Source of the DNA: Burkholderia sp. OK233
GTDB lineage: Bacteria > Pseudomonadota > Gammaproteobacteria > Burkholderiales > Burkholderiaceae
Assembly (NCBI RefSeq): GCF_900230185.1
Contig: NZ_OCSR01000002.1
Span: 1,364,001-1,428,000 of the forward strand
Reading direction: 5' to 3'
Length of the DNA stretch: 64,000 nucleotides
Part shown: positions 1-8,562 of the stretch, piece after piece
How positions within the stretch are numbered: the stretch's first letter is position 1
Layout of the letters: every line of letters starts with the position of its first letter
The notes under the pieces: model-generated
The model's database searches: none
Told to the model about the DNA's origin: nothing
Seen by the model: only the letters and a program-made list of their open reading frames with translations
Position numbers and translations under genes: made by a program

Positions 1-221
1 TTGATGAATCCGACCGCGCGTGGGCCGATCCAGGTGCCTTCGGTGAGGATGAGGCCGGCCGCCGCCCGCTGGCGATAGTATTCGACATGAAGCTCCGTGG
101 GCACGAGTTCGGCGTTGCGCGCGCGGCCGCGCGTCATGGAGGCCATCACCACGCGGTTTCTGAGTTGAAGTTTGCCGAGCGTGTAGGGAGTGAAGAGAGG
201 CGCTGGGTCTGGCTGGGTCAT
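1..221 (-). CDS. Old Yellow Enzyme family alkene reductase, N-terminal part (cut by window start)
   Basis: Only the first 73 codons lie in the window. The translation from the ATG at 221 reads as the N-terminus of an OYE-type NADH:flavin oxidoreductase: LFTPYTLGKLQLRNRVV followed by ASMTRGRA, YYRQRAAAGLILTEGT and WIGPRAVG, the conserved first strands of the FMN-binding TIM barrel. Such enzymes (NemA/XenB group) reduce activated C=C bonds or nitro groups with NAD(P)H in the cytoplasm. The gene diverges from the LysR regulator starting at 402, which probably controls it. Substrate cannot be inferred. Confidence 0.85.
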   Translation of the reverse strand, partial: MTQPDPAPLFTPYTLGKLQLRNRVVMASMTRGRARNAELVPTELHVEYYRQRAAAGLILTEGTWIGPRAVGFI

Positions 222-224
222 GAC

Positions 225-248
225 TAATGTTCCGGAAAAATGACATTA
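225..248. promoter_or_regulatory. Inverted repeat TAATGT-N12-ACATTA in the OYE/LysR divergent intergenic region
   Basis: TAATGT (225-230) and ACATTA (243-248) are exact inverted copies 12 nt apart, immediately upstream of the OYE start codon and about 150 nt upstream of the LysR start. LysR regulators usually bind partly symmetric sites of roughly this span between themselves and their target, so this is a candidate operator. Inference from position and symmetry only. Confidence 0.3.
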
Positions 249-401
249 CCTTTTGGAAACTCCCGCCAGGATTGGGCTGGCGAGAAGCATGCTGGATCCT
301 TCATTCATGGTTGGCCTTGCGGACGCAATTTCCATAAGGATTGGCTTATTCAGAAATTCGCGGTAGTCTGAAAAAATGACTTTGTTAAATGCGATTTCTG
401 A

Positions 402-1325
402 ATGAACGACAGGATCTTCTCGTTGCAGCTCTTTGTTCGCGTCGCGAGGAGCGGGAGCTTTTCCATCGCTGGGCGCGAGCTGGGCATTTCGCAGCCTACG
501 GCGTCGCGGATCGTCGCCGCCCTCGAAAAACAGGTCGGCGTCGCACTCCTCGTTCGAACCACTCGAGCGGTGACGCTTACCGAAGCAGGCTCCGAATATC
601 TGTCTCGAATCGAGTCCGTCCTGGCGGCTCTCGAAGAGGCCGATCACGCCGCTCGCGGCACCGGTGAGCTGCGCGGCATCCTGCGCGTCGCCACGGCCTC
701 TGGCTTCGCAATACGTGGCGTCCTGCCGCGTCTGACACGTTTCACCGATCAGCACCCCGCTCTGCGCATCGAACTCGTACTCAGCGACGATCGGCAGGAT
801 CTGGTGGGCGAGTCGATCGACGTCGCCCTGCGTATTGGCGTTCTTGGCGATTCCACGGCCATCGCCCGCAAGATCGGAACGGTGCATCGCGTTGTTGTCG
901 CGGCACACGGGTATCTGGCCAAAGCCGGGACGCCATCGGTTCCCGGCGACCTCGCGCATCACGCAATCATCGTCGGCCCGGCCGGCCGAGGCACGGAAGG
1001 ATGGGCGTTTCAGCGGGACGGAAAGTCCAGCTCTGTGCGCGTCGAGGGACGAGTTATCGTGAACGGCACGGACGCGGCCGTTGCAGCGGCCGTTGCTGGG
1101 CTCGGCATTCTCTCGACCGGTGATCTCAGCGTGATGAACGAACTGGAAACGGGCCAGTTGGTGCGCGTGCTCCCCGATTGGAAGATGGGATCGGCGGATA
1201 TCAATGTCGTGCTTCCGGCCGGTCGATCCGCGAAGCCATCCGCCCGCGCATTCTCGGATTTCATGGCAGCCACGTTTCAGGACTTGCTGGCCCCCAGGAA
1301 CCAGGGAGAACGCATCGCCGGATAA
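402..1325 (+). CDS. LysR-family transcriptional regulator
   Basis: 307 residues, normal for the family. The winged helix-turn-helix occupies roughly residues 5-65 (LQLFVRVARSGSFSIAGRELGISQPTASRIVAALE), followed by a periplasmic-binding-protein-like effector domain from about residue 90. The start used puts the HTH at the usual distance from the N-terminus; there is no strong Shine-Dalgarno. It diverges from the Old Yellow Enzyme gene at 221 and is its likely regulator. The effector is unknown. Confidence 0.9.
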   Translation: MNDRIFSLQLFVRVARSGSFSIAGRELGISQPTASRIVAALEKQVGVALLVRTTRAVTLTEAGSEYLSRIESVLAALEEADHAARGTGELRGILRVATASGFAIRGVLPRLTRFTDQHPALRIELVLSDDRQDLVGESIDVALRIGVLGDSTAIARKIGTVHRVVVAAHGYLAKAGTPSVPGDLAHHAIIVGPAGRGTEGWAFQRDGKSSSVRVEGRVIVNGTDAAVAAAVAGLGILSTGDLSVMNELETGQLVRVLPDWKMGSADINVVLPAGRSAKPSARAFSDFMAATFQDLLAPRNQGERIAG

Positions 1326-1391
1326 AGATTCTGGGCCGTCAGCAGAGACACGACCCATTCGGCAAAGGCCCCGACGAAACGCCCCATTCCA

Positions 1392-2285
1392 TCAATCCAA
1401 TAAAAGCCCGCTCAAGGTTTCCTTCGCCAGGCGCGCTGCCTCAACTGGGAGCGCAGTTTGCGGCCTCTTGATCGGCGTAATCATCGATAGGGTGACCTGT
1501 ATCTTTGGAGAGACGATTTTTTGCCAATGTAACGCAGGGTAATCACCGCGACGCAGCGAATTGATCGGCATCACCGTATAGCCGACTCCGCGCTCAACCA
1601 ACTCAACTATCGAGCGAACAGCATCGATCTCGAAGGTCATCGTCAGCATGATGCCCAGGCGCGCGGCCTCATATTCGAGAAGCGGCCGAATGGTATGGGG
1701 CGCGTGAGGCATGATCAGAGGCACACGAGCGAGCTCCCCCAGCTCGACCTCGTCATGTTTCGGCCCAATCGGACTCGCACCGATCAGATACAGATCCTGC
1801 GTCGCGATGGGGTCGATGATCAGGTTTGGAGACGCGCCAGGGTTCTGAAGAATTGCAAAATCGAGGCTTCCGAGCAGTAACTGCTCATGCAGCGAACTCG
1901 AATATCCCTCGACGACACTCAACGAAGCCTTGGGGAATCGCTCTATGAAGCGCTCGACAAATGTAGGAATCAGAGTGCGGCCGACACTTGGCGTAAAGCC
2001 TGCAATGACGCGCCCCTCATACGCTGACTCGCCCTCTTTCAACGCGATCAATGCGGAGTCGGCAGCGTGAAGCACGCCCCTGGCGTGTTCGAGGAACCGG
2101 CGACCAGCGGGCGTCAAAATCACACCCCGACCGTTTCGCGAAAACAGCGTGGCCTTCAGTTCAACCTCAAGTGCGCGAACTTGCCGGCTGAGTGTGGGTT
2201 GGGCAATGTCAAGGACATCAGACGCCTTTCCGACGCTGCCCAGTTCCGCAACCCGGACAAAGTACCGAAGCTGTTTTATATCCAT
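1392..2285 (-). CDS. LysR-family transcriptional regulator
   Basis: 297 residues from the ATG at 2285; the frame stays open further upstream, but MDIKQLRYFVRVAELGSVGKAS is the canonical LysR N-terminus, so longer starts are rejected. The HTH (ASDVLDIAQPTLSRQVRALE) lies at about residues 18-37 and the effector-binding domain covers residues 90-297. It resembles the Cbl/NAC-like branch of LysR proteins often found next to catabolic operons. It lies 64 nt downstream of the MFS transporter gene on the same strand, and may control the divergent operons around 4334-4640. Confidence 0.9.
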   Translation of the reverse strand: MDIKQLRYFVRVAELGSVGKASDVLDIAQPTLSRQVRALEVELKATLFSRNGRGVILTPAGRRFLEHARGVLHAADSALIALKEGESAYEGRVIAGFTPSVGRTLIPTFVERFIERFPKASLSVVEGYSSSLHEQLLLGSLDFAILQNPGASPNLIIDPIATQDLYLIGASPIGPKHDEVELGELARVPLIMPHAPHTIRPLLEYEAARLGIMLTMTFEIDAVRSIVELVERGVGYTVMPINSLRRGDYPALHWQKIVSPKIQVTLSMITPIKRPQTALPVEAARLAKETLSGLLLD

Positions 2286-2349
2286 CGTCTGCCGACACTT
2301 CCTGTGGTCCGGAGAATCACGAGATCGTTGAATCGTGCACGAAAGGATT

Positions 2350-3693
2350 TTATACGCCGGGTACTGCGTCCTCGTCCATGCTTCGAATCTGTTTTGGCGA
2401 AGTTTTGACGACATTGACCATGACAACGGCTCCAAACCCAAGCAGCGTGGCGATGATATACAAGCCGATATTCAGGCTGCCTGTTGCAGTTTTGACCCAG
2501 CCGAGCATGAATGGGCTAAGAAATCCTCCCATCTGACCGATGGAATTGATGAGGGCGATTCCTCCGGGCGCAGCACGCGGAGAAAGCAACGTCATTGGAA
2601 TAGAGAACAGTATCGGCATTGCGCTGAAAATTGAAACCGTCGCGACGGTCAGCGCGACAAGCGTCAGCGGGAAGTTGTTGCCCACCACGGGAAGCAGCGC
2701 GAGAGCCGCCGCACCGGCCACTGCGCAACCGGCGGCGTGCCAGCGCCGCTCAAGCGTCCGATCCGAGTGCCTCGATAGCAGGATCATCCCCATCGCGCCC
2801 ACGCCATAGGGGATGATGGACCACAAGCCAATCGAAGAAGCTGTGCGCGCTCCTGCGCTGCGCAGCATCATCGGCATCCAGAACGACACGGCGTAAGTCC
2901 CGCAGATCACGGTGAACCACGCGAATGCGATGGCATACACATTGGAATCACGCAACGCCGCTCCGAATCCGCCGTGACTCCGGTCGCGCCCCGCCGGCAA
3001 CCGGGCCGAGACGTGGCGACGTTCAGCCTCGGATAGCCAGTGCGCACTTTGTGGTCCGTCTGGCAGGAGCAATAGTGAAACAACGCCAAGCAGTATCGAT
3101 GGAAGGCCCTCAACCAGGAACAGCCATTGCCAACCTCGCAATCCATGGACACCCGTCATTGCGTCCAGCAGGACACCGGAAACCGGCGCACCCAGCAAAC
3201 CGGCCATGACGCTTCCACTTAGAAAAAGCGCCGTCACTCTCGCGAGCCGCGCCTCCGGATACCACAGCGTCAGGTAAAAGACGACGCCAGGTGTCAGGCC
3301 AGCCTCGAAGACGCCGAGCAGTACGCGCAAGATATAGAACGTGGAGGGCGTCCGCACAAACATCATGCAGCATGACGTCACGCCCCAGCAGATCATGATC
3401 CGCGCCATCGTCAGCCGCGCTCCCACCCTTTGCAGCAGGAGGTTGCTCGGCACCTCGCAAGCGAGATAGCCCGCGAAGAATATGCCCGCCCCCAGGCCAT
3501 AGATGGCGTCGGTGAACCCGAGGTCCGCCTTCATTTGCAGCGCGGCAAAACCAATGTTGATCCGGTCCAGATACGCAAAAATGTACCCAAGGAGCAGGAT
3601 CGGAAAAATCCGCCATCCGATACGCGCATACAGCGCGCGCTCCAACGGTACCTCTGAAGTGCCAGCAGCTGCTGCGGCTTCGATATGGGTCAT
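2350..3693 (-). CDS. MFS transporter, anion:cation symporter (ACS) family
   Basis: About 447 residues, inner-membrane, 12 predicted membrane helices. The N-terminal signature YLDRINIGFAALQM, then IYGLGAGIFFAGYLACEVPSNLLLQRVGAR, is typical of the ACS family (phthalate, tartrate, hexuronate and other organic anions). The ATG at 3693 is preferred over the in-frame ATG at 3711 because GGAG sits 6 nt upstream of it, whereas nothing like a ribosome binding site precedes 3711. It follows the flavin-reductase gene with a short gap and probably imports the substrate of the divergent CoA pathway. Its N-terminal region closely resembles NicT at 58812. Confidence 0.88.
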   Translation of the reverse strand: MTHIEAAAAAGTSEVPLERALYARIGWRIFPILLLGYIFAYLDRINIGFAALQMKADLGFTDAIYGLGAGIFFAGYLACEVPSNLLLQRVGARLTMARIMICWGVTSCCMMFVRTPSTFYILRVLLGVFEAGLTPGVVFYLTLWYPEARLARVTALFLSGSVMAGLLGAPVSGVLLDAMTGVHGLRGWQWLFLVEGLPSILLGVVSLLLLPDGPQSAHWLSEAERRHVSARLPAGRDRSHGGFGAALRDSNVYAIAFAWFTVICGTYAVSFWMPMMLRSAGARTASSIGLWSIIPYGVGAMGMILLSRHSDRTLERRWHAAGCAVAGAAALALLPVVGNNFPLTLVALTVATVSIFSAMPILFSIPMTLLSPRAAPGGIALINSIGQMGGFLSPFMLGWVKTATGSLNIGLYIIATLLGFGAVVMVNVVKTSPKQIRSMDEDAVPGV

Positions 3694-3724
3694 GCCTGTC
3701 TCCGTCTCCATGGTTTTAAGTTGT

Positions 3725-4333
3725 CTAGACGCTCAGTGTGTCCCCGGTCCTGCAGTAGCTTCTGCCGGCGATTCTGCCTAATGGCCGCAGCATCTCGTGG
3801 TTCACTCTGTGTCCCTCCAACACCCCTTGCGCACAATGAACCAGCATCACCTCGCCAACGAGGAGCGTGGTTTGCGACCCCGGCGAGCCGAACTCAACAT
3901 GCTGGTGGAGGCGGCACTCAAACTGCAACGGTGATTCGCTGATCCGCTTTGGCAATACGGTGACCGACGGCGTGGTGCTGAAGCCGACCTCCTCTACTTC
4001 ACTGACCGACGAGGGGTAGTCGATCGCACATTGCTGCACCTGCTCCGCCATCTCTTCCGACACTACGTTGATCACATACTGCCCAGAACGCAGCACGTTT
4101 CTAACCGTGTCCTTGTAACCGGCCGGTGTCGTCTGCGCAACGATGCCTAGAAGCGGCGGGGTGACGCAGAGAATCACAAACTGACTGAATGGCGCGGCGT
4201 TGAGAACACCTTCGTCGTTCAATGATGTGACCAATGCGATCGGTCTGGGCACCACTGAACCGGTAAGGAACTTGTACCGGCTCTCCTCACTGAACTTGAG
4301 AAGATCGACCGCTTCGTACGAAAGATGGCTCAT
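3725..4333 (-). CDS. Flavin reductase-like domain protein (FMN-binding split barrel)
   Basis: 202 residues. SRYKFLTGSVVPRPIALVTSL, then LNAAPFSQF and GQYVINVVSEEMAEQ, match the DIM6/NTAB-type flavin_reduct domain: a split beta-barrel that binds FMN and either reduces it with NAD(P)H or acts as a flavoprotein. First gene of a minus-strand transcript continuing into the MFS transporter. No flavin monooxygenase is adjacent, so it may act on its own or supply reduced flavin elsewhere. Exact reaction unknown. Confidence 0.85.
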   Translation of the reverse strand: MSHLSYEAVDLLKFSEESRYKFLTGSVVPRPIALVTSLNDEGVLNAAPFSQFVILCVTPPLLGIVAQTTPAGYKDTVRNVLRSGQYVINVVSEEMAEQVQQCAIDYPSSVSEVEEVGFSTTPSVTVLPKRISESPLQFECRLHQHVEFGSPGSQTTLLVGEVMLVHCAQGVLEGHRVNHEMLRPLGRIAGRSYCRTGDTLSV

Positions 4334-4640
4334 ATGATCGGGAGAAATAGTAGGTTCATCAGTCGGCCTGCGTTAGGCGCAAAGCCGCGGTTGAGGAAAT
4401 CCTATGTTCGCCGCCCCGGACCAACAAGAACGGATCCGTTCTTTCTGTTATGCGGTTAGTGGTCGAAGGGCGCCCATGTCGAACGCGCATACCAGAAAGA
4501 AGACTTTCGTTCTTGCCGCAACTTCCGCCCAAGCCTACCTTCCGTCTCATGTTTCGTAGCGTTCGCTTTTAGCCGGGTTCATTAGCGACGCCCGTCAAAC
4601 GACATCGAAACGCATCGACTGGAGTTCCACGCAAAAAGAC
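4334..4640. promoter_or_regulatory. Divergent promoter region with a perfect 18-bp palindrome (4426-4443)
   Basis: This 307-bp gene-free region separates the flavin-reductase/MFS operon (minus) from the CoA-transferase operon (plus). It contains AAGAACGGATCCGTTCTT at 4426-4443, a perfect 18-bp inverted repeat near the middle, and a smaller hairpin GAAAG-AAAGA-CTTTC at 4495-4509. A perfect palindrome in a divergent intergenic region is a good operator candidate for control of both operons. No regulator other than the LysR at 1392-2285 is nearby, and LysR sites are seldom perfectly symmetric. Confidence 0.5.
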
Positions 4641-5933
4641 ATGCCCATGAACAGCACACTAGATTCATTGCTCAACAAGACCCGAGCCACCACTCCTCCG
4701 CGCGGCGCGTTGCAGGGGGTCCAGGTCATCGATATGTCCGGTCTCGCAGGGCAATATTGCGGAAAGCAGTTTGCCGATCTTGGGGCGGATGTCATTCTCA
4801 TTGAGCCCGTCCGCGGCTCCAGTGTTCGGCGCGAGGGTCCCTTCCTCGACAACAAGGTCCACATCGAATACAGCCTTCCATTCGCCTATTTCAACGCCGG
4901 CAAGAGGAGTGTCTGTCTCGACCTGGACCACCCGGAGGGACAGCAGATATTCAGGGAACTCGTGAAACGCACCGATCTTCTGATTGAGTCGGAAAAGCCG
5001 GGCAGGATGGCGGCTCGCGGGCTGGACTATGAAAGTCTTGCATCCGTTGCCCCACGCCTGGTGATGACGAGCATTACGCCCTTCGGTCAGGACGGTCCTT
5101 ACGCGCACTACGAATCCGAAGATATCGTCGCACTCGCCTTAGGCGGTCTTCTCTATCTGGGCGGATATCCCGACAGTCCTCCCATCGCGGCACACGGCAA
5201 TCTGGCCTATCTCGCTGCCGCCCAGTTCGCCTCCGTCGCGTCGATGATGGCACTCCTGTCCGTGGACGCAGCTTCAGGTGAGCGGCCAGGAACACACATC
5301 GATGTGTCGATCCAGGAATGCGTCGTCATGGGTCTCGAAACGGCAATCCAGTTCTACGACCTCGAGGGCGTCGTACGCAAGAGGGAATCGGGACAGCAGC
5401 GAATGGCCGGTACCGGCGTATTCCAATGTGCAGACGGGCAGATCTACCTGATGGCGGGAGGCATCGCTTCCACACGGTTCTGGGAATCAACGGTGCAGTG
5501 GCTTGTGGACGAAGGCGTACCGGCTGCAGCGCAGATGCTCGATGAAAAGTGGGCCAACCACGACTATCTTGTCACGGACGAAGCCAAGAAGATCTTCGCG
5601 GAACTGTTCCTGCCCTTCGCCCGGACGCGCACGAAGGCCTGGCTTTATCAGGCTGGGCAAGCTCGCCGCATACCGATATGCCCCATCAGCACACCCAAGG
5701 ATATCCTCGAAAATCGCCAGCTGGAGCATCGAGGCTTCTTCACGACCATCCAGCATCCGCCCTCGCAGCAGATTCTCACCATGCCGGGTGCGCCATACAA
5801 GCTGACGGCTACGCCATGGCGCACTCCCTCTCCCCCACCTCGACTAGGCGAACACACCGATGCAGTCATCGCCGAACTTGGCTACGACAAAGCCGCGCGA
5901 GCGGCGCTTTTGCAAGCAGGAGTGCTGAATTGA
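4641..5933 (+). CDS. Class III (CaiB/BaiF/Frc) CoA-transferase, subunit with catalytic Asp
   Basis: 430 residues, usual for the family. LQGVQVIDMSGLAGQYCGKQFADLGADVILIE is the family N-terminal CoA-binding Rossmann-like region. GQDGPYAHYESEDIVALALGGL carries the expected nucleophile, Asp161, eight residues before the conserved Gly. These enzymes move CoA between carboxylic acids through aspartyl-anhydride and aspartyl-CoA-thioester intermediates. The stop overlaps the next gene by 4 nt, so the two are translationally coupled. A second in-frame ATG at 4647 is an alternative start. Substrate unknown; context suggests it activates the acid degraded by the downstream hydratase and thiolase. Confidence 0.9.
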   Translation: MPMNSTLDSLLNKTRATTPPRGALQGVQVIDMSGLAGQYCGKQFADLGADVILIEPVRGSSVRREGPFLDNKVHIEYSLPFAYFNAGKRSVCLDLDHPEGQQIFRELVKRTDLLIESEKPGRMAARGLDYESLASVAPRLVMTSITPFGQDGPYAHYESEDIVALALGGLLYLGGYPDSPPIAAHGNLAYLAAAQFASVASMMALLSVDAASGERPGTHIDVSIQECVVMGLETAIQFYDLEGVVRKRESGQQRMAGTGVFQCADGQIYLMAGGIASTRFWESTVQWLVDEGVPAAAQMLDEKWANHDYLVTDEAKKIFAELFLPFARTRTKAWLYQAGQARRIPICPISTPKDILENRQLEHRGFFTTIQHPPSQQILTMPGAPYKLTATPWRTPSPPPRLGEHTDAVIAELGYDKAARAALLQAGVLN

Positions 5934-7150
5934 AGCGACTTCCTCTAGAAGGCATCCGCGTTGCCGATTTTACGTGGATCGGGGCTGGATCGTTTACCAC
6001 GAAGCTGCTAGCCGATCATGGCGCAGACGTAATCAAGATTGAGAGCGCGGAGCGTCTCGATTCGCTACGCAGCAGCCGCCCCTACAAGGATGGAATTCCC
6101 GGCCCGAACCGAAGCGGATATTTCGCTGACCGCAACAGCAGCAAGCGAAGCATCACATTGAATCTCAAGACCGCCGAGGGTCAGGGTCTTGCGCGCCGGC
6201 TCATTGCGACGAGTGATATCGTCGCCAATAACTTCACGCCCGGTACGATGGAAAAATTCGGTCTCGGATACGACGACGTCAAGCGTATTCGAAAGGACGT
6301 CATCTACCTGGCTATGTCGATGCAAGGCGCTTCGGGACCGGAATACAAGTACCTAGGCTACGGATTGACGATTGGCGCACTGACGGGCCTGCAGTTTATG
6401 TGCGGCCTTCCCGATCGGGAACCGGCCGGTACCGGGACGAACTTCCCCGACCACATTCCGAATCCGTGCCACGCGGCCTTCGCCGTGCTGGCCGCACTGC
6501 GGCATCGGCGCCTGACGGGACAGGGGCAGTATATCGACGTTGCTCAAACGGAACCGACCCTCGCACTCCTCGGCCCTGACATCATGAAGTACAGCGCGAA
6601 TCAGGAGACCGTTGGCCGGAGTGGCAACCAACGAATGCCGCGCTCACCTCATGGCGTGTTTCCCTGCCGCGGCGTCGACAAATGGATTGCGATTTCAGCG
6701 TGGGAAGACCGCGCATGGAACAGTCTGGTTTCGGCTCTCGGTGAGCCGGCATGGCTGGGCGCTCCAGAATTCGCAACTTCCACCGGACGTTGGACGAATC
6801 GCGCCGAACTCGAAGCCGGGTTGGCGCGGGTGACAAAAGACTGGGACGCCGAAGATCTGATGGCTGCTTTGCAGGCCAACGGCGTCGCAGCAGGTGTCGT
6901 CAGAACGGCAGCTGACATCGTCGATCACGACCCGCAATTGCAGCACCGAGGTCATTGGGTCAAGCTCGAACACCCTGAAATGGGTGAGACCGTGTACAAC
7001 GCGCCACCATTCCGTATCAGCGATCATCCAATCACACCGCGTTATGCAGCACCGCTCCTTGGGGAGCATACCGATGACGTATGCCGCGATGTCTTCGGCC
7101 TTGGCGATGCCGAGATTGATGTGTTGCGTTCAAACGGAGTATTGACGTGA
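5930..7150 (+). CDS. Class III CoA-transferase paralogue lacking the catalytic Asp
   Basis: 406 residues from a TTG start at 5930 that overlaps the upstream stop (TTGA); AGGAG lies at 5918-5922 with 7-nt spacing. The open frame extends upstream inside the previous gene, but family homology begins at KRLPLEGIRVADFTWIGAG. The protein is a CaiB/BaiF homologue throughout (LLADHGADVIKIE, LNLKTAEG, NFTPGTMEKFGLGY). Aligned without gaps to the upstream paralogue, the residue at the Asp161 position is Gly145 (YLGYGLTIGALTGL). That suggests a non-catalytic partner of a heteromeric CoA-transferase, comparable to the two-subunit benzylsuccinate enzyme BbsEF. The pairing is inference. Confidence 0.85.
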   Translation: MKRLPLEGIRVADFTWIGAGSFTTKLLADHGADVIKIESAERLDSLRSSRPYKDGIPGPNRSGYFADRNSSKRSITLNLKTAEGQGLARRLIATSDIVANNFTPGTMEKFGLGYDDVKRIRKDVIYLAMSMQGASGPEYKYLGYGLTIGALTGLQFMCGLPDREPAGTGTNFPDHIPNPCHAAFAVLAALRHRRLTGQGQYIDVAQTEPTLALLGPDIMKYSANQETVGRSGNQRMPRSPHGVFPCRGVDKWIAISAWEDRAWNSLVSALGEPAWLGAPEFATSTGRWTNRAELEAGLARVTKDWDAEDLMAALQANGVAAGVVRTAADIVDHDPQLQHRGHWVKLEHPEMGETVYNAPPFRISDHPITPRYAAPLLGEHTDDVCRDVFGLGDAEIDVLRSNGVLT

Positions 7151-8562
7151 CGAGCCGGCTACTTTCAGCAAGTGAAACCATCGCTTCGTTCGCGAGCACA
7201 TTCGATCCGGCGTGGGTGGACGATAGCCATTTACGGACGTGCGGGCGCGCGATAGCCGACACGTTCGCTGTCTGCATTGCCGCCTCCGATGAACCCGCTG
7301 TCCAACGTATGCGCGACTACGTTGCGGGACTCACCCCGGGTCTTCGACACCAGACATCAGCCTGGCGGCCAGGATTCGCGCGGATCTGGGGTCGGCGCGA
7401 GGCGACAACGGTCGAGGGCGCCGCGCTCCTGAACGGCACGGCGGCCCATGTCCTCGATTTTGACGACGCGTCTTCGCCCATGAGCGGTCATCCAAGCGTA
7501 GCGTTGCTTCCGGCGCTTATGGCGTTAGGGGAAGTGCGTGACATCAGCGCTGGCCGACTGGCGAGCGGCTATGTCGTTGGCCTGGAAATCGCCTGCAAAC
7601 TGGGAAAGGCGTTAGCCACGACACACTACGATAGAGGCTGGCATATGACCTCTTCCGTAGGAACGATAGCGGCCGCTGCTGCATGCGCTCATCTACTTGG
7701 CCTCGACGTCCCCGCCACCGTTTCGGCGATTGGTCTGGCCGTTGCACAGACCGCCGGGACCCGCGCGAATTTTGGCTTCGATGCAAAGTCCTTTCAGGCG
7801 GGTCAATGCGGTGCGGCGGCACTGCGGGCGGTGTTGCTCGCCGAACGCGGTTTCTCCGCCTCATCGAGCGCGATTGACGGTCCTGCCGGCTACACGTCGC
7901 TGTACTCCGGTTCAGAAGATATTTCGGCCGAGTTGCTCAAGTTGGGGGAGCTCCCCCTTGAGATCGAGCGCAGCGGCGTAGAAATAAAAAAGTACCCCGC
8001 CTGTTATGCCGTACATCGAGCATTGGATGGTTTGTTCGAGCTGAAAAAAGAGTTCGGTTTAAAGCTCGACGATATCGAGTCCGTCGAAATAGAGACTAGC
8101 TACGGCGGACTGTCGCCTCTTATCCGCAGTGCGCCCATAAACTGTACTGAAGCAAAGTTCAGCATGGGATACGCCATTGCGGCGGCGCTAGAGGACGGTG
8201 TGATTGGCTTATCGAGCTTCACCGATGCGGCCGTGCACAGGCCTCGACTTCAAAGCTTCATTGAACGGGTCAGCGCAAGTGAAGCCGTTGGTGACATGAC
8301 GCCGCGTTGGGCATCCGTCTCGGTACGGACCAAGGACGGCCGGCTGCTGTCAACACACGTCGACACACTTCGAGGCGCGCCCTCCAATCCCTTATCCGAT
8401 CAGGAGTTGATCGAGAAAATCACGGACTGCCTGGCATGGGCGGATAGCCCGATCGACGCCGTATCGCTTTACGAGGCAGCAACCAATCTCAGGGGCTTTA
8501 GCGTTCGGGAAGTTCTCGATGCGATAGAAGGCGCCACGAACCCGGCATATGAGGTGCATTGA
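7147..8562 (+). CDS. MmgE/PrpD family protein
   Basis: 471 residues starting at GTG 7147, overlapping the previous stop (GTGA). Family hallmarks are visible: ALLNGTAAHVLDFDD followed by GHPS near residue 100, KSFQAGQCGAA near residue 215, and EIKKYPACYAVHRALD near residue 280. The family includes 2-methylcitrate dehydratase (PrpD) and cis-aconitate decarboxylase; the two-domain, mostly helical fold is conserved across the length. Its place between CoA-transferases and an enoyl-CoA hydratase argues for a dehydratase or decarboxylase-like step on an organic acid rather than the propionate pathway, because prpB and prpC are absent. Confidence 0.88.
   Translation: MTSRLLSASETIASFASTFDPAWVDDSHLRTCGRAIADTFAVCIAASDEPAVQRMRDYVAGLTPGLRHQTSAWRPGFARIWGRREATTVEGAALLNGTAAHVLDFDDASSPMSGHPSVALLPALMALGEVRDISAGRLASGYVVGLEIACKLGKALATTHYDRGWHMTSSVGTIAAAAACAHLLGLDVPATVSAIGLAVAQTAGTRANFGFDAKSFQAGQCGAAALRAVLLAERGFSASSSAIDGPAGYTSLYSGSEDISAELLKLGELPLEIERSGVEIKKYPACYAVHRALDGLFELKKEFGLKLDDIESVEIETSYGGLSPLIRSAPINCTEAKFSMGYAIAAALEDGVIGLSSFTDAAVHRPRLQSFIERVSASEAVGDMTPRWASVSVRTKDGRLLSTHVDTLRGAPSNPLSDQELIEKITDCLAWADSPIDAVSLYEAATNLRGFSVREVLDAIEGATNPAYEVH

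Noticed and set aside
246..1358. 370-codon open frame on the minus strand opposite the first LysR gene
   Set aside because: It is a GC-driven shadow frame; the plus-strand product is an unmistakable LysR protein, and the shadow has no family motif or ribosome binding site.
2350..3693. Assigning the ACS transporter at 2350 as a second NicT
   Set aside because: The similarity to NicT lies in the family-wide N-terminal motif; its gene context is a different pathway.
4359..4550. 63-codon minus-strand frame in the divergent promoter region
   Set aside because: No ribosome binding site or similarity; it spans the palindromic operator candidate.
5549..5929. Upstream in-frame extension of the second CoA-transferase
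   Set aside because: It lies inside the first CoA-transferase gene; a TTG with an AGGAG site at 5930 begins exactly where family homology starts.
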